A stretch of DNA of 64,000 nucleotides from a bacterium (lineage in GTDB: Bacteria; Electryoneota; B3-LCP). The DNA lies in the NCBI GenBank assembly GCA_026394195.1, contig JAPKYS010000013.1:163760-227759 (forward strand). The letters run 5' to 3'. Position 1 is the stretch's first letter, and each line of letters begins with the position of its first letter. Below are positions 7,878 through 17,677 of this stretch, piece after piece. Under the pieces are notes generated by a model that searched no databases, was not told where the DNA came from, and was given only the letters and a program-made list of their open reading frames with translations. The position numbers and the translations under genes are program-made.

Positions 7878-8801
7878 ATGTCACATAAACTATCTCTGGG
7901 CATCGACCTGGGGGGGACCGCCATCAAGGCGGTCGTCATCGATGAATCCGGTAATATCCTGAATTCCCTTCAGGTGGATACTCCCCCCGGTCGCGCCGTG
8001 AATGACGTCACTCAAGCCATCGTCGATCTGATTAACTCACTTTATCGGGATCGACCTGGCATCGTGGGAGTCGGATTGGGATCGCCCGGCTTGGTGGATG
8101 AGGGTCGAAAGATCATTCGCTTTTCACCCAATTTCCCGGGATGGCAGAACGTTCCATTATGGAAATTGATCAAAGAGCAGGTCTCACTGCCTCTGGCGCT
8201 GGAAAATGACGTCAACTGTTTTGCGTTGGCTGAACACCACTGGGGGGCGGGGAGGACTTTCAAGCATCTTTTGGGACTGGCGGTAGGGACTGGCGTTGGC
8301 GGAGCCGTTATCCTGAATGATCAACTCTATCGGGGCAGCAGCGGCGCCGCCGGTGAACTGGGTCATGTCAGCGTTGATCTCTGGGGACCGAAATGCCCCT
8401 GCGGAAATTTCGGTTGCGTGGAACGCTATCTCGGAGTTCAGTGGTTCATCGAAGCGGCGCGTGAAGCGCTGGATGACGACCAAATCAGCGCCCCGGATCA
8501 GGTCAGTTCACTGGCTGCGCAGGGCAATCAGAACGCCATCGCCTTCTTAGAAAATCGTGGCGAAATTCTGGGAAGCGCCTGCGTCTCTCTGATTCACGCG
8601 TTCGATCCGGAAGCAATTATTATTGGCGGAGGCATCGCTCAGAGTGGCGAGCCATTCTTTCGGGGTATAAAACGAGCCATCCAGGAGCGCGCCTATCCGG
8701 TTCTGGCAGACCACGTGCAGGTACGATCCGCCAAGCTGGGGACCAGCGCCGGCGCAATCGGCGCAGCGATCATTGGATTTGAAACTGGGAGTTTACTATG
8801 A
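7878..8801 (+). CDS. ROK-family glucokinase
   Basis: Sugar kinase that phosphorylates glucose (or a related hexose) with ATP. The N-terminal phosphate-binding motif is GIDLGGTAIKAVV (residues 8-20). The ROK zinc motif CPCGNFGCVERYLG lies near residue 175, preceded by ELGH with the zinc-ligand histidine. The catalytic aspartate is in ENDVNCFALAE, and a second ATP motif is GVGLGSPGLVD. At 307 residues it has normal ROK length with no N-terminal DNA-binding domain, so it is an enzyme and not a NagC-type repressor. Its TGA overlaps the GH57 ATG by 4 bases. Glucose released by the GH57 enzyme would be its substrate. Confidence 0.9.
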   Translation: MSHKLSLGIDLGGTAIKAVVIDESGNILNSLQVDTPPGRAVNDVTQAIVDLINSLYRDRPGIVGVGLGSPGLVDEGRKIIRFSPNFPGWQNVPLWKLIKEQVSLPLALENDVNCFALAEHHWGAGRTFKHLLGLAVGTGVGGAVILNDQLYRGSSGAAGELGHVSVDLWGPKCPCGNFGCVERYLGVQWFIEAAREALDDDQISAPDQVSSLAAQGNQNAIAFLENRGEILGSACVSLIHAFDPEAIIIGGGIAQSGEPFFRGIKRAIQERAYPVLADHVQVRSAKLGTSAGAIGAAIIGFETGSLL

Positions 8802-10942
8802 AAGCAATACAGTTCATCTTCGGAGTCCACAATCACCAACCGGTCGGCAACTTTGATTTCGTCTTTGAAGAAGCCTACCAAAAAGCCTACAACCCCTTTC
8901 TGCGCATCCTGGAAGGTCATCCACGGATCCGTATGATGTACCATACCACCGGTCCCTTGCTGGATTGGTTGTCCGAACATCACCCAGATTTTTTGCAGCG
9001 TCTTCAAATCCTGGCGGCGAGAAAACAGATCGAGATCATGACTGGTGGATACTATGAACCCATTCTTGCGGTTTTACCGGATCGTGATAAGCAGGGCCAG
9101 ATCAGGATGATGAACGAGTTCATTCGGAAGCAGTTCAAAACCCAACCCCAGGGTCTCTGGTTAGCTGAAAGAGTCTGGGAACCACATCTGCCGAAGTCGC
9201 TGGCCGAGTGTGAGGTAAAATACGTCACCGTCGATGATTATCATTTCTTGTCATCAGGAATGAACCTCGATGAACTGCTGGGCTACTATCTGACCGACGA
9301 ACAAGGGTACAGCCTCGGAATCTACCCCATCAGCCAGAAACTGCGCTACCTGATCCCCTTTGCGCCCGTCGAAGACTCGCTGAACTTCCTGCGTTCCGCC
9401 GCGGATTTCACCAATCAGAATCTGTTGGTCATGTGCGACGACGGTGAAAAGTTCGGGCTCTGGCCCGGGACGTATGAATGGATCTACGAAAAGGGCTGGT
9501 TGCAGCATTTCTTCGAGCTTTTGGAAACTGCAATGGGTGAAGGCTGGTTGAGCATGACGACCTGCGCTGAATATTATGATGCCAATCCACCCAGAGGACG
9601 GGTCTACCTACCCTGCGCCAGTTACTTCGAAATGAGCGCTTGGTCTCTGCCGCCTCAAAGCGGAGCGAAATTTGATGAGATCATTCACCGCCTCGAAAAA
9701 GAACAGAAACTTGATGAACTCAAACCCTATCTGAAGGGCGGATTCTGGCGTAATTTCATCGGCAAATACGAAGAGTCCAACCAGATGTACCGCAAGGCGC
9801 TCTGGATTTCCGACCTGATCGATCAGATCGGCAATTCCGATAAGATCACGAGTAAGGATCAGCGAAAAAAACTGACTTCCGCTCAGAGGGCGCTCTATCG
9901 AGCCCAGTGCAATTGCGCCTACTGGCACGGCGTCTTTGGCGGATTATATCTGCCGCATCTGCGCCACGCCATTTATGCCAATCTGCTGGAAGCGGAGGAA
10001 CTCTGCAATGATCTGCAGCATCAGGATAGGGGCTTTACAGTTCTCGAAAAAATCGATGTGAACGCTGACGGTCATGAGGAGATTTTACTGCGAAATGGCA
10101 GGGTAGGTCTGATTCTAACTCCGGATCAAGGTGGCTCGATGGTGGAATTCGATTTTCTGCCGGTGCGGTATAATTTGCTCAATACCCTGCATCGTCAACC
10201 GGAAGCCTATCATCAGCAGGTGGCAAGAGCGGGAGAAGAGATTAAAGAGGGAGCCTCAATACACGATCAACTGCGAGCTAAGGAAGAGGGTCTGGATAAA
10301 TTCCTGATCTATGACCGCCATCTGCGCGGATCATCAATCGACCATTTCATTTCTGCCCAAGAGTCGCCTGAAACGCTCTATAATGGCAAATATTATGAGT
10401 TAGGTGATTTCGTCGGCAAACCGTATAAAGTCATTTCGACAGGCGGACGCAGTGGTAAAAGCGTCCAACTGGGGCGTATCGGAGCGGTGGTGGACAACCA
10501 GATTGAAGTTCGCAAGACCATCAGTCTGCTTTCTAAAGCAGACGGAATCGGTTTAGATTATCAAATCAATAATATGAGCGATCTACCGTTGACTATCCTG
10601 TTTGCGCCCGAGTTCAATTTTGCGCTGTTGGGTGGGAATGCTCCGGATCGCTATTATCATAGTCCGGAAAAGCTGGATCGTGCGCCGCTGAACTCGATGG
10701 GCATCGTCACAGGGGCGAAGCGTTTTTCCATGATCAACGAATATGATCGTTTTGGCATCCATTTCGAGTTTACGACTCGAACAGAAGTTTGGCGTTATGC
10801 CGTTGAGACGGTCTCACAGTCCGAAGGCGGATTTGAGCGAGTTTATCAATCGTCGTGCGTTTTACCCATCTTCAGGCTGGTAGTACCACCATTTGGGAAG
10901 ACGCAGATCAAATTCAAGATCGTGCTTGAGATGTTAAACTGA
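8798..10942 (+). CDS. GH57 4-alpha-glucanotransferase / alpha-amylase
   Basis: Family 57 glycoside hydrolase acting on alpha-1,4-glucans such as glycogen or maltodextrin. The N-terminal GVHNHQPVGNFD motif, the nucleophile E124 in WLAERVWEP and the acid/base D214 in VMCDDGEKFG match the catalytic residues of the characterised Thermococcus glucanotransferase. The 714-residue length includes the two C-terminal domains of this subgroup (helical region about 310-400, beta domain about 415-714). There is no signal peptide, so it is cytoplasmic. It is translationally coupled to the glucokinase. Transferase versus hydrolase activity cannot be told apart here. Its 3' end overlaps the convergent gene by 9 bases. 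Confidence 0.9.
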   Translation: MKAIQFIFGVHNHQPVGNFDFVFEEAYQKAYNPFLRILEGHPRIRMMYHTTGPLLDWLSEHHPDFLQRLQILAARKQIEIMTGGYYEPILAVLPDRDKQGQIRMMNEFIRKQFKTQPQGLWLAERVWEPHLPKSLAECEVKYVTVDDYHFLSSGMNLDELLGYYLTDEQGYSLGIYPISQKLRYLIPFAPVEDSLNFLRSAADFTNQNLLVMCDDGEKFGLWPGTYEWIYEKGWLQHFFELLETAMGEGWLSMTTCAEYYDANPPRGRVYLPCASYFEMSAWSLPPQSGAKFDEIIHRLEKEQKLDELKPYLKGGFWRNFIGKYEESNQMYRKALWISDLIDQIGNSDKITSKDQRKKLTSAQRALYRAQCNCAYWHGVFGGLYLPHLRHAIYANLLEAEELCNDLQHQDRGFTVLEKIDVNADGHEEILLRNGRVGLILTPDQGGSMVEFDFLPVRYNLLNTLHRQPEAYHQQVARAGEEIKEGASIHDQLRAKEEGLDKFLIYDRHLRGSSIDHFISAQESPETLYNGKYYELGDFVGKPYKVISTGGRSGKSVQLGRIGAVVDNQIEVRKTISLLSKADGIGLDYQINNMSDLPLTILFAPEFNFALLGGNAPDRYYHSPEKLDRAPLNSMGIVTGAKRFSMINEYDRFGIHFEFTTRTEVWRYAVETVSQSEGGFERVYQSSCVLPIFRLVVPPFGKTQIKFKIVLEMLN

Positions 10943-13168
10943 TTTTTCTGATTTGCCAAACAGCAGCAACATCGGGGCGAGATTTAATAAAGCCAAGCCA
11001 AGGATGCAGGTCTTCATTCCTATTAAGGGTAAGATCAGAAGCCCAATCAGCAGCGCTCCTAAAGCCGCCCCCAACAGATCCAGCGCATAATAGACTCCAG
11101 CGAGAGAGACGTGGTAATTGGCTGGATATGCTGTCGCCAGCGGAAAATGGATTCCGCCCAGGACGCCGATCAGCAGCAGATAAAAAACGAAAATGCCGTT
11201 CACCAGCCAGTGCTGCGAATCAAGCCCCGCCATCCCAAAGCTGAAAATGCCAGTCAAGCCCAGCGGGACCAGTACCCAGATCAACTGCAACAACGGGAAT
11301 ATGGCCGTTTTTGATCTGATTCTGCGAGAGACCTCCGCTCCCATCGCCAGACCGAACATATAGCAGCCGATCAGCAAACCAATCTGTCTGTACCCACTCC
11401 CAAGCTTCATCTGATAGGCGTTTAACGCCAGTATTTCCAGAGCCAGTCCGGAAAACCCTACGGAGAAAACAGCCATGGCTGATCCGAACAGCGGACGCTT
11501 TTGCGGTTTGCGAAGTCGAAGATAAGCCGCCAGAACAAACCATAAACCTAACAGACACAGGCTGCCCGGTATCAGGCGATTTTGTGCGGATTTGAGTATT
11601 TTCCCGAAAACTCCCGGCGATTGCTGCGACCAGAAGATCTGCTGCAGGTAAAAAGTGATGGGATTACTATCCCGATTGATCCGGCGGTATGATACGGTTT
11701 TAATGCGGATCTGGAGGGATTCAATGCGGCTGGCAGACAATCGATCCTGCAGGCGAAAGCGATCCCAATAGATCAAGTTTAGGTTGCGTTCTTTCAAGCG
11801 GACCCCGATTTCCGGCGCAGTCAGCGCAGGCTGGATCCTTTGATCGCCTGCAATGAAAATGGCATTCTGACCGGGGAGTAAGTATACTTTCGTGAATACC
11901 GCGCGCAAAGTCAGTTGCAGCGAACCCAATAATTCCGCCAAATCCTCGCCAATGTAATCTTCAGCCGATGGAATGGTGAATACCAGCGCTCCACCAGGTT
12001 TGATGACTTCGCTGTACCTGCGGAACGCCTCGACGGTATAGTATTTTGCCAATCTGGCAGTTCGTGCTCCCGGCAGGTTCAACAGGATAATGTCATAAGT
12101 TCGCTCCTGGATTGTATGGAGAAACCTGCGGGCATCTCCGGAATGCTTCTTGATCTTCAGGTCTGCCAAAGCCGTGGCGTCTTGAGGCAATCTATCCAAG
12201 ATTGATGGATCCCAGAGATCAGGGTTGATTTCGATAACGTCAATCTGTTCGATAGACGGATGTTTTAACCCCTCCGCAAGACCGCCTCCTAACGAGCCAC
12301 TGATCCAGAGTACTTTTTTCGGTTCGGGATGCTGAACCAGCGTTAGATCAGCCCGCTCTTCAATTGTGGCAATGTCATCGGAAGAAGCCAGCGGCAAACC
12401 GTTCTCATAGATGGTGATTTGCCCCTGGAGATCGGTAATTTCGACCAACCCGTAGGGCGTTTCAAGGTAATCCAGAACCTTGACGCCCGATCTTGTTTTT
12501 CCAAGCTGATCCAGGTAGGCGCTTTGCAGTCCAGGATAAGTCAGGTAGAGAATAGAGGGAACCAGAACCAACGGCAGCCACACCGGCAATCGTTTGAAGA
12601 TCACTACGGCAACTATCGCCAAGCCGATCATCGCCAGAATTACCGATTCGATGATGGGGTTGAGGTGATGTGAAAAGAACAACGCCAGTATGGTTGCTGC
12701 GAAGAATGAACCCACAGCTTCTCGCAGATAGACATAGCTTACATTGGAAGAGTCAATCGTCTTGCAAATCCGGCAGGCGACCGGAAATATCGATCCTCCG
12801 AACAGACCCAGCGGCAGGATGGCAACAATCAACGCCAGCGTAAACCCTTCACCGCCTGCAACCACACCGGGAGTCCAGGCAATCTGGGAACAGGCGCCGT
12901 CAAGAACGAATATCGCCATACCGCACCAGAGAGACTGTAACCCCAGCAGAATGCCGAAAAGAGAGCCCGTACACCAGTTCCGCTTGCAGAGGATGGCGCC
13001 GATGGCGCTTCCACCTGCGGTGGATAGCAGCCAGATAGCGAGCGTCAGCGCAAAGATAACCTCGTCGCCTCCTGACAGTGCCAGCGCGCGGCGGAGCAAC
13101 AATACCTGCGCTCCACCCATTATGGCCCCGCTGACAATGATGCCCAGCTTTATTCGGCTTACCTGCAT
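10934..13168 (-). CDS. Polytopic membrane protein with spermidine-synthase-like domain
   Basis: About seven membrane segments occupy the first 230 residues and another six or so the last 200. Between them is a Rossmann methyltransferase-type domain related to SpeE (VLWISGSLGGGLAEGL, then IDVIEINPDL and SGDARRFL). The catalytic Asp segment of true aminopropyltransferases is replaced by IILLNLPGARTARL, so spermidine synthesis is doubtful. The layout matches the fused MFS/spermidine-synthase proteins found in many environmental bacteria, whose role is unknown. I start at the ATG of MQVSRIKLG, just before the first membrane helix; the frame continues upstream to a TTG at 13255. No clear ribosome site is seen. 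It converges on the GH57 gene. Confidence 0.75.
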   Translation of the reverse strand: MQVSRIKLGIIVSGAIMGGAQVLLLRRALALSGGDEVIFALTLAIWLLSTAGGSAIGAILCKRNWCTGSLFGILLGLQSLWCGMAIFVLDGACSQIAWTPGVVAGGEGFTLALIVAILPLGLFGGSIFPVACRICKTIDSSNVSYVYLREAVGSFFAATILALFFSHHLNPIIESVILAMIGLAIVAVVIFKRLPVWLPLVLVPSILYLTYPGLQSAYLDQLGKTRSGVKVLDYLETPYGLVEITDLQGQITIYENGLPLASSDDIATIEERADLTLVQHPEPKKVLWISGSLGGGLAEGLKHPSIEQIDVIEINPDLWDPSILDRLPQDATALADLKIKKHSGDARRFLHTIQERTYDIILLNLPGARTARLAKYYTVEAFRRYSEVIKPGGALVFTIPSAEDYIGEDLAELLGSLQLTLRAVFTKVYLLPGQNAIFIAGDQRIQPALTAPEIGVRLKERNLNLIYWDRFRLQDRLSASRIESLQIRIKTVSYRRINRDSNPITFYLQQIFWSQQSPGVFGKILKSAQNRLIPGSLCLLGLWFVLAAYLRLRKPQKRPLFGSAMAVFSVGFSGLALEILALNAYQMKLGSGYRQIGLLIGCYMFGLAMGAEVSRRIRSKTAIFPLLQLIWVLVPLGLTGIFSFGMAGLDSQHWLVNGIFVFYLLLIGVLGGIHFPLATAYPANYHVSLAGVYYALDLLGAALGALLIGLLILPLIGMKTCILGLALLNLAPMLLLFGKSEKSV

Positions 13169-13439
13169 GGAATCAGTGTGGATCGATTCGATTTTACGTG
13201 TCAGTATGATTTCTTGGACGGTACAACCTCCAAGATAGATAAACCAAACGCCCAAGGCAAGAAAAATCTGAGCATCACCGGTAACAGAGCTGGAGTCGGT
13301 GTAGTTGCATTAAAATACCATGAATATGGCTGCGCATAAGCCCTTCTCCTGGCTCGACCAGCCAATCTTGGCAATATTCCACTTGATTTTCTATCGGTTG
13401 TGTGCTATTTTACCGTAAATCAGAGTCAATGAGGTAGCC

Positions 13440-14309
13440 ATGCCCTTCGTGCTTCTTTCGGCCATGCGGCCAAAACAGTGGACTAAAAACTTGATCATCT
13501 TCGCAGGGTTGATCTTCTCGCAGAATTTCTTCCATCTGCATTTTCTGACCCTCAGCATTCTGGCTTTCATCGCCTTTTGCCTGAACGCAAGTAGTGTCTA
13601 CCTGATCAACGATCTGAAGGATATCGAACAGGACCGGCTTCACCCTATAAAAAAACTGAGACCTCTGCCCTCAGGACGACTGAAGTCGTCAACTGCCGGC
13701 ATCGCCAGCATTATTCTCGCCTTGGGATCGCTGACCCTTGCTTTTAAATTGGATCTGCGCTTCGGTCTGGTGCTGGCATTTTACTGGGTCATGATGGTGG
13801 CGTATTCTTACAAACTCAAGCACCTGGTTATCGTCGATATATTGGTCATCTCAACCGGGTTTATCATTCGCGCTGTCTCCGGAGCCGTGGTCTTGAATGT
13901 GATGATTTCCCGCTGGTTGATCGCCTGTGCTATATTCATCTCGCTATTTCTCATCCTGGCGAAACGGAGAAATGAAATCACGGTGTTAGGCGAAGGAGCG
14001 ACGCAGCATCGCGCCATCCTAAATGAGTACGGTGAACGCTTTCTGGATCAAATGATAGCGGTTGTGACTGCATGTACGATTATCAGCTACGTATTATATA
14101 CCGTGGATCCGGGTACGGTGGAGAAGTTTCACACTCAGAGCTTCATCTTTACTGTGCCGTTTGTCATCTACGCGATCTTTCGCTATCTGTACCTGATCTA
14201 TCAGCGCAACCTGGGCGGCAGGCCGGAAGTGGTGTTATTAACCGACCGTCCCTTGCTGATCAGCATGTTTTTATGGATTGCAGCCGCCATGGTCATCGTA
14301 TACCGTTAA
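13440..14309 (+). CDS. UbiA-family prenyltransferase, decaprenyl-phosphate phosphoribosyltransferase-like
   Basis: Integral membrane enzyme with about eight helices. The first Mg-diphosphate motif NDLKDIEQD spans residues 57-65, followed by HPIKKLRPLPSG. The second is in YSYKLKHLVIVD. The start MRPKQWTKNLIIFAG (residues 9-23) and the LAKRRNEI motif are typical of the subgroup that transfers phosphoribose to polyprenyl phosphate, known from mycobacterial arabinan synthesis, and less like quinone or heme prenyltransferases. In this organism the product is unknown. A GAGG ribosome site precedes the ATG. A DUF362 gene follows 44 bases later. Confidence 0.8.
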   Translation: MPFVLLSAMRPKQWTKNLIIFAGLIFSQNFFHLHFLTLSILAFIAFCLNASSVYLINDLKDIEQDRLHPIKKLRPLPSGRLKSSTAGIASIILALGSLTLAFKLDLRFGLVLAFYWVMMVAYSYKLKHLVIVDILVISTGFIIRAVSGAVVLNVMISRWLIACAIFISLFLILAKRRNEITVLGEGATQHRAILNEYGERFLDQMIAVVTACTIISYVLYTVDPGTVEKFHTQSFIFTVPFVIYAIFRYLYLIYQRNLGGRPEVVLLTDRPLLISMFLWIAAAMVIVYR

Positions 14310-14353
14310 TCCCAAATCCGCAGATCGATCGTTTATAACCACGGACGTCTCCA

Positions 14354-15586
14354 GTGCTCTCCAAATCAGTAGTCAGCGTAACACACCGACTTCAGATCCC
14401 CGGTGATCCCCGGGATTTTACTCCCGCATCGCTTAGCGCCATTCAAGAAATGGTTCAGGAGGCGCTCTCACCTTTTAATCTGGCAGCTCTGGTGAAGGGG
14501 CGCAGCGTCTTGATAAAGCCCAACCTGGTCCGCCCGCGCTCTGATATTCCAACTGCAACGACTACAGATCCTCGCGTATTGATCGCCCTGCTGCGGCTAT
14601 GCCGTGACGCCGGAGCCTCTCGGATTGGTCTGGGTGACAAACCCGGGATTGGTCTCTCATGCCGTGGTGGGCAGCAATTTTTGGGGATTGATGATTATCT
14701 CACCGAAGTTGGCGCTCATTTCGTTTATTTCGATGAATCTGAGGAAATATGGGAAGATAATCCTAGGGGACGCATCTGCAACTCAATTCCCATTCCCCGG
14801 GTGCTGCGTGAATATGAGGTTCTGCTGAATGTTCCCAAGCTGAAACTGCATATGCACACCGGGATTTCTTTAGGAATCAAGAATCTCTTCGGTTTGGTGC
14901 CGGAACATTTTCGTATGAAGCATCACCGTGAAGATCTGCATCGCTTCCTCATCGATTATTTATACCTGGTCAAGCCGTCTCTGACCCTGATTGATGGTAT
15001 TTGGGCACTAGAAGGACAAGCGCCGATTTGCGGAACCCCGGTGAAAGATTTCAACACATTGATCGCCGCAACCGATATTGTAGCCGGAGATTCAATCGGA
15101 ACGTCCTTGATGGGGATCAACCCGCGCGAAATTACCATGCTGCGCATGGCGCAAGCTGATGGATTCGGCAATTTAGATCATGATCGGATTGAGGTGATCG
15201 GAACCTCCCCGCAAACTCTTCAGCGGCATTTCACCCAGCCCGTACTCTCCTCCCAGGATGCTTACCCTGGTTTTGACGTGATCGTTCACGGCGGCTGCGT
15301 TGGCTGCTTGTCCTCCTTACGCCATGCTCTGGACCGTCTGAATCTGGCGGGCAAACTGCGCCTGGATCCGCAAACCATATTGCTGGGGCTGCATCACGAA
15401 GCTGAGGATATTCAACTTAAATCCGAACCCGGTAAACTCTGGTGCTATGGGAACTGTTGCCTCGAACAATTCATTCAACATTACAAAGACCAGGATTACG
15501 CTCACCTGTTAGAGGGCTGTCCACCGCACTTCATGGAATTTTATCGACAGTACTGCAAGGTCAATGGTATTGATCCCAATTCGTGA
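14354..15586 (+). CDS. DUF362 domain protein
   Basis: The GTG-started frame of 410 residues carries the DUF362 pattern: VLIKPNLVRP near residue 50, LNVPKLKLHMHTGISLGIKNLFG near 160, LIDGIWALEGQAP near 215 and a final VHGGCVGCLSSL. DUF362 proteins often go with iron-sulfur and redox genes but the biochemical role is not established. There is no Tat or Sec signal here, unlike the second DUF362 protein at 60480. It has several cysteines (VHGGCVGC, WCYGNCC) but no ferredoxin cluster motif. It follows the prenyltransferase gene on the same strand; a functional link is not evident. Confidence 0.8.
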   Translation: MLSKSVVSVTHRLQIPGDPRDFTPASLSAIQEMVQEALSPFNLAALVKGRSVLIKPNLVRPRSDIPTATTTDPRVLIALLRLCRDAGASRIGLGDKPGIGLSCRGGQQFLGIDDYLTEVGAHFVYFDESEEIWEDNPRGRICNSIPIPRVLREYEVLLNVPKLKLHMHTGISLGIKNLFGLVPEHFRMKHHREDLHRFLIDYLYLVKPSLTLIDGIWALEGQAPICGTPVKDFNTLIAATDIVAGDSIGTSLMGINPREITMLRMAQADGFGNLDHDRIEVIGTSPQTLQRHFTQPVLSSQDAYPGFDVIVHGGCVGCLSSLRHALDRLNLAGKLRLDPQTILLGLHHEAEDIQLKSEPGKLWCYGNCCLEQFIQHYKDQDYAHLLEGCPPHFMEFYRQYCKVNGIDPNS

Positions 15587-15688
15587 TATCGATTTTAACG
15601 GCTGGTCTGGGTGTCGACTCAGAATCGGAGCATCTTTCCACTGTCCGAAGCACAATAAATCCAATAACGATGAAATGTCGAATTTTAC

Positions 15689-15717
15689 TTGACATCCGTC
15701 GTTAAAACTGATATATT
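15689..15717 (+). promoter_or_regulatory. Sigma-70 promoter of the riboflavin operon
   Basis: TTGACA (15689-15694), 17-base spacer, TATATT (15712-15717). The FMN riboswitch begins about 13 bases after the -10 box. Confidence 0.85.
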
Positions 15718-15729
15718 GCAAAGACCGAA

Positions 15730-15845
15730 TGCCTGCGGGGCGGGGCGCAATTCCCCACCGGCGGTAAAGCCCGCGAGTTTCCTTTTGGGGAAACAGAACC
15801 GGTGAAATTCCGGCGCCGACGGTATAGTCCGGATGAGAGTAGGCA
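15730..15845 (+). promoter_or_regulatory. FMN riboswitch (RFN element)
   Basis: The conserved RFN blocks appear in order: GGGGCGGGGCGCAATTCCCC, ACCGGCGGTAAAGCCCGCGAG, GAACCGGTGAAATTCCGGCG and CCGACGGTATAGTCCGGATG, ending in AGAGTAGGCA. The P1 stem is TGCCT (15730-15734) with AGGCA (15841-15845). It binds FMN and here sits in front of an intrinsic terminator, so FMN should cause premature termination of the rib transcript. Confidence 0.96.
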
Positions 15846-15877
15846 GCGGCACGTGGGAGTGTCACGTGCAATCTACG

Positions 15878-15907
15878 CCCCAGAGGTATCTCACCTTTGG
15901 GGTTTTT
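15878..15907 (+). terminator. Riboswitch-controlled intrinsic terminator
   Basis: CCCCAGAGGT pairs with ACCTTTGGGG across a 5-base loop and is followed by TTTTT. It lies between the FMN aptamer and ribD. A further hairpin CACGTG...CACGTG (15850-15868) between aptamer and terminator may form part of the switch. Confidence 0.88.
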
Positions 15908-15919
15908 CGCGAGAGTGAC

Positions 15920-17020
15920 GTGGATCAAGACGAATACTTCATGAGAATCGCATTGAGGGAGGCAGCCAGAGGCATTGGCGCGACCAGCCCTAATCCGCGC
16001 GTGGGTGCAGTGCTGGTCGCTGGGTCAAAAGCTCTCGCTCGTGGTTATCACCATTCTTATGGAACTCCTCATGCAGAAGTTGATTGTCTCGCACAGGTTC
16101 CAGCTGAAAAATCCCGGGGCGCCACCTTGTACGCCAATCTCGAACCGTGCTGTCACCATGGCAAGACGCCCCCCTGTTCCAACGCTGTGATTTCCGCTGG
16201 AATCAAGAGAGTCGTCTACGGAATGCTTGATCCTAATACGCAAGTCAACGGCAGGGGGCTACGGGAGTTGCATCAGGCTGGGATCGAAGTTGTAGGTCCG
16301 GTTTTAGAGCAGGAATCTCGAGAACTTAATCGAGGCTATATCAAACAGCAGAGCACCGGTAGACCCTGGGTTGCCTTGAAATTCGCCCAGAGTCTGGATG
16401 GTCGTATTGCCGCCTGCGGTGGTGATGCCCGCTGGATCAGCAGTCCAGAGGGTTTGAAACTGGCGCACCGGCAGCGTGCTGAACACGATGCCATTCTGGT
16501 CGGCATCAATACCGTGCTGGCAGATGATCCCCAATTGACTGTGCGTTTGGTCAAAGGCCGCAATCCACAACGGTTGGTGCTGGATGGCGATTTACGGATC
16601 AAACCATCCGCAAAAATTTTCAAAGCGAATCCTTTGCCGGTGCTCATCGCCACACGACCCTACCCTCCCGATGAAAAAGTCAAGCAGTTACCTCCGCAGC
16701 TTGCTGAATTGATTTGGATACCGCCCGACCGCGACGGCCATATTGATCTGGGGTTATTTTTGGATGAACTGGGACGGCGCGGCATCCTGTACGTTTTGGT
16801 CGAAGGCGGGGCTGACGTCTTCAGTTCGTTCATGCGAACGCGCCTCTTCGATGAATTGATCGCTGTCATCGCGCCAAAAATCATCGGCGGTGATGGTATC
16901 CCCAGCGTCGGCAAGTTAGGAATAAAAAGAGTGGGGCAGGCGATGCAGATGCGGGTTCATAAACGTAAAACTTTCGGGCCGGACACAGCGATATGGTTTC
17001 GACCGGAATCGACAAGTTAG
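15920..17020 (+). CDS. ribD: Bifunctional riboflavin deaminase/reductase RibD
   Basis: Deaminates and then reduces the pyrimidine intermediate in riboflavin synthesis. The deaminase domain (residues 1-145) has the zinc site HAEVDCL (H51, E53) and C77/C86 in PCCHHGKTPPC. The reductase domain follows (VALKFAQSLDGRIA near 160; VEGGADVFSSF near 300). I start at GTG 15920, which gives MDQDEYFMRIAL, the usual RibD beginning, and has GAGAG 5 bases upstream. The frame extends upstream through the terminator into the riboswitch, which cannot be coding. First gene of the rib operon; 366 residues is normal length. Confidence 0.95.
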   Translation: MDQDEYFMRIALREAARGIGATSPNPRVGAVLVAGSKALARGYHHSYGTPHAEVDCLAQVPAEKSRGATLYANLEPCCHHGKTPPCSNAVISAGIKRVVYGMLDPNTQVNGRGLRELHQAGIEVVGPVLEQESRELNRGYIKQQSTGRPWVALKFAQSLDGRIAACGGDARWISSPEGLKLAHRQRAEHDAILVGINTVLADDPQLTVRLVKGRNPQRLVLDGDLRIKPSAKIFKANPLPVLIATRPYPPDEKVKQLPPQLAELIWIPPDRDGHIDLGLFLDELGRRGILYVLVEGGADVFSSFMRTRLFDELIAVIAPKIIGGDGIPSVGKLGIKRVGQAMQMRVHKRKTFGPDTAIWFRPESTS

Positions 17021-17044
17021 CTGCCATCAAACCAATTAAGAAAA

Positions 17045-17677
17045 ATGTTCACCGGACTCATTCAAACCATCGGTAACGTTGTCCAGAGACAACCCAGGTC
17101 AGGTGGATTGACTCTGGAAATAAGTTGCAGCTTCAGCGATGAACCGTTGCAGCTTGATGAAAGCATTGCGGTTGACGGTGTCTGCGTGACGGTGGAACGC
17201 TTCAGCTCGGCGACCTTTACTTTCTCGATTTCGACCGAGACGTTAAAACGCACGAATTTGGGAAACAAGCGCCTGCATGAGAAGGTTCACTTAGAAAGAG
17301 CTCTAAGGTTAGGAGATCGCCTGGGCGGACACATTGTCCAGGGGCACGTTGATGCTGTCGGCAAGGTGGTCCAATTGGTTCCACAGGGTAACGGTCTGGA
17401 ACTTTCAATACTCATTCCGGAAAATCTACGCCGATACGTGGTAGAAAAGGGTTCCTTGACCGTGCAGGGAGTCAGCTTAACGGTAGCACACCTCAATCAA
17501 GCTACCGCTGCCCTTGCGATTATTCCAGCAACACTTGAATCGACCTGCCTCGGGGAACTATCACCCGGATCGCAGGTGAATCTTGAAGTCGATATCATCG
17601 CCAAGTACGTAGAATCTCTACTGGCAGGAAAGAGCACAGGTCTTGATCAGGAAAAGCTGCGTAGTTGGGGATTTTAA
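17045..17677 (+). CDS. ribE: Riboflavin synthase, alpha subunit
   Basis: Converts two molecules of dimethylribityl-lumazine to riboflavin. It begins with the hallmark MFTGLIQ and has two tandem lumazine-binding halves (about 1-97 and 98-200), each with its own VDGV(C)VTV / VQGVSLTV and GGHIVQGHVD-type motifs. At 210 residues it has normal length. It follows ribD by 24 bases and precedes ribBA in the FMN-controlled operon. The gene is called ribE or ribC depending on the organism. Confidence 0.95.
   Translation: MFTGLIQTIGNVVQRQPRSGGLTLEISCSFSDEPLQLDESIAVDGVCVTVERFSSATFTFSISTETLKRTNLGNKRLHEKVHLERALRLGDRLGGHIVQGHVDAVGKVVQLVPQGNGLELSILIPENLRRYVVEKGSLTVQGVSLTVAHLNQATAALAIIPATLESTCLGELSPGSQVNLEVDIIAKYVESLLAGKSTGLDQEKLRSWGF

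Noticed and set aside
15833..15919. N-terminal extension of ribD
   Set aside because: It would be translated from the FMN aptamer and through the terminator; the conserved RibD start lies at 15920 with its own ribosome site.
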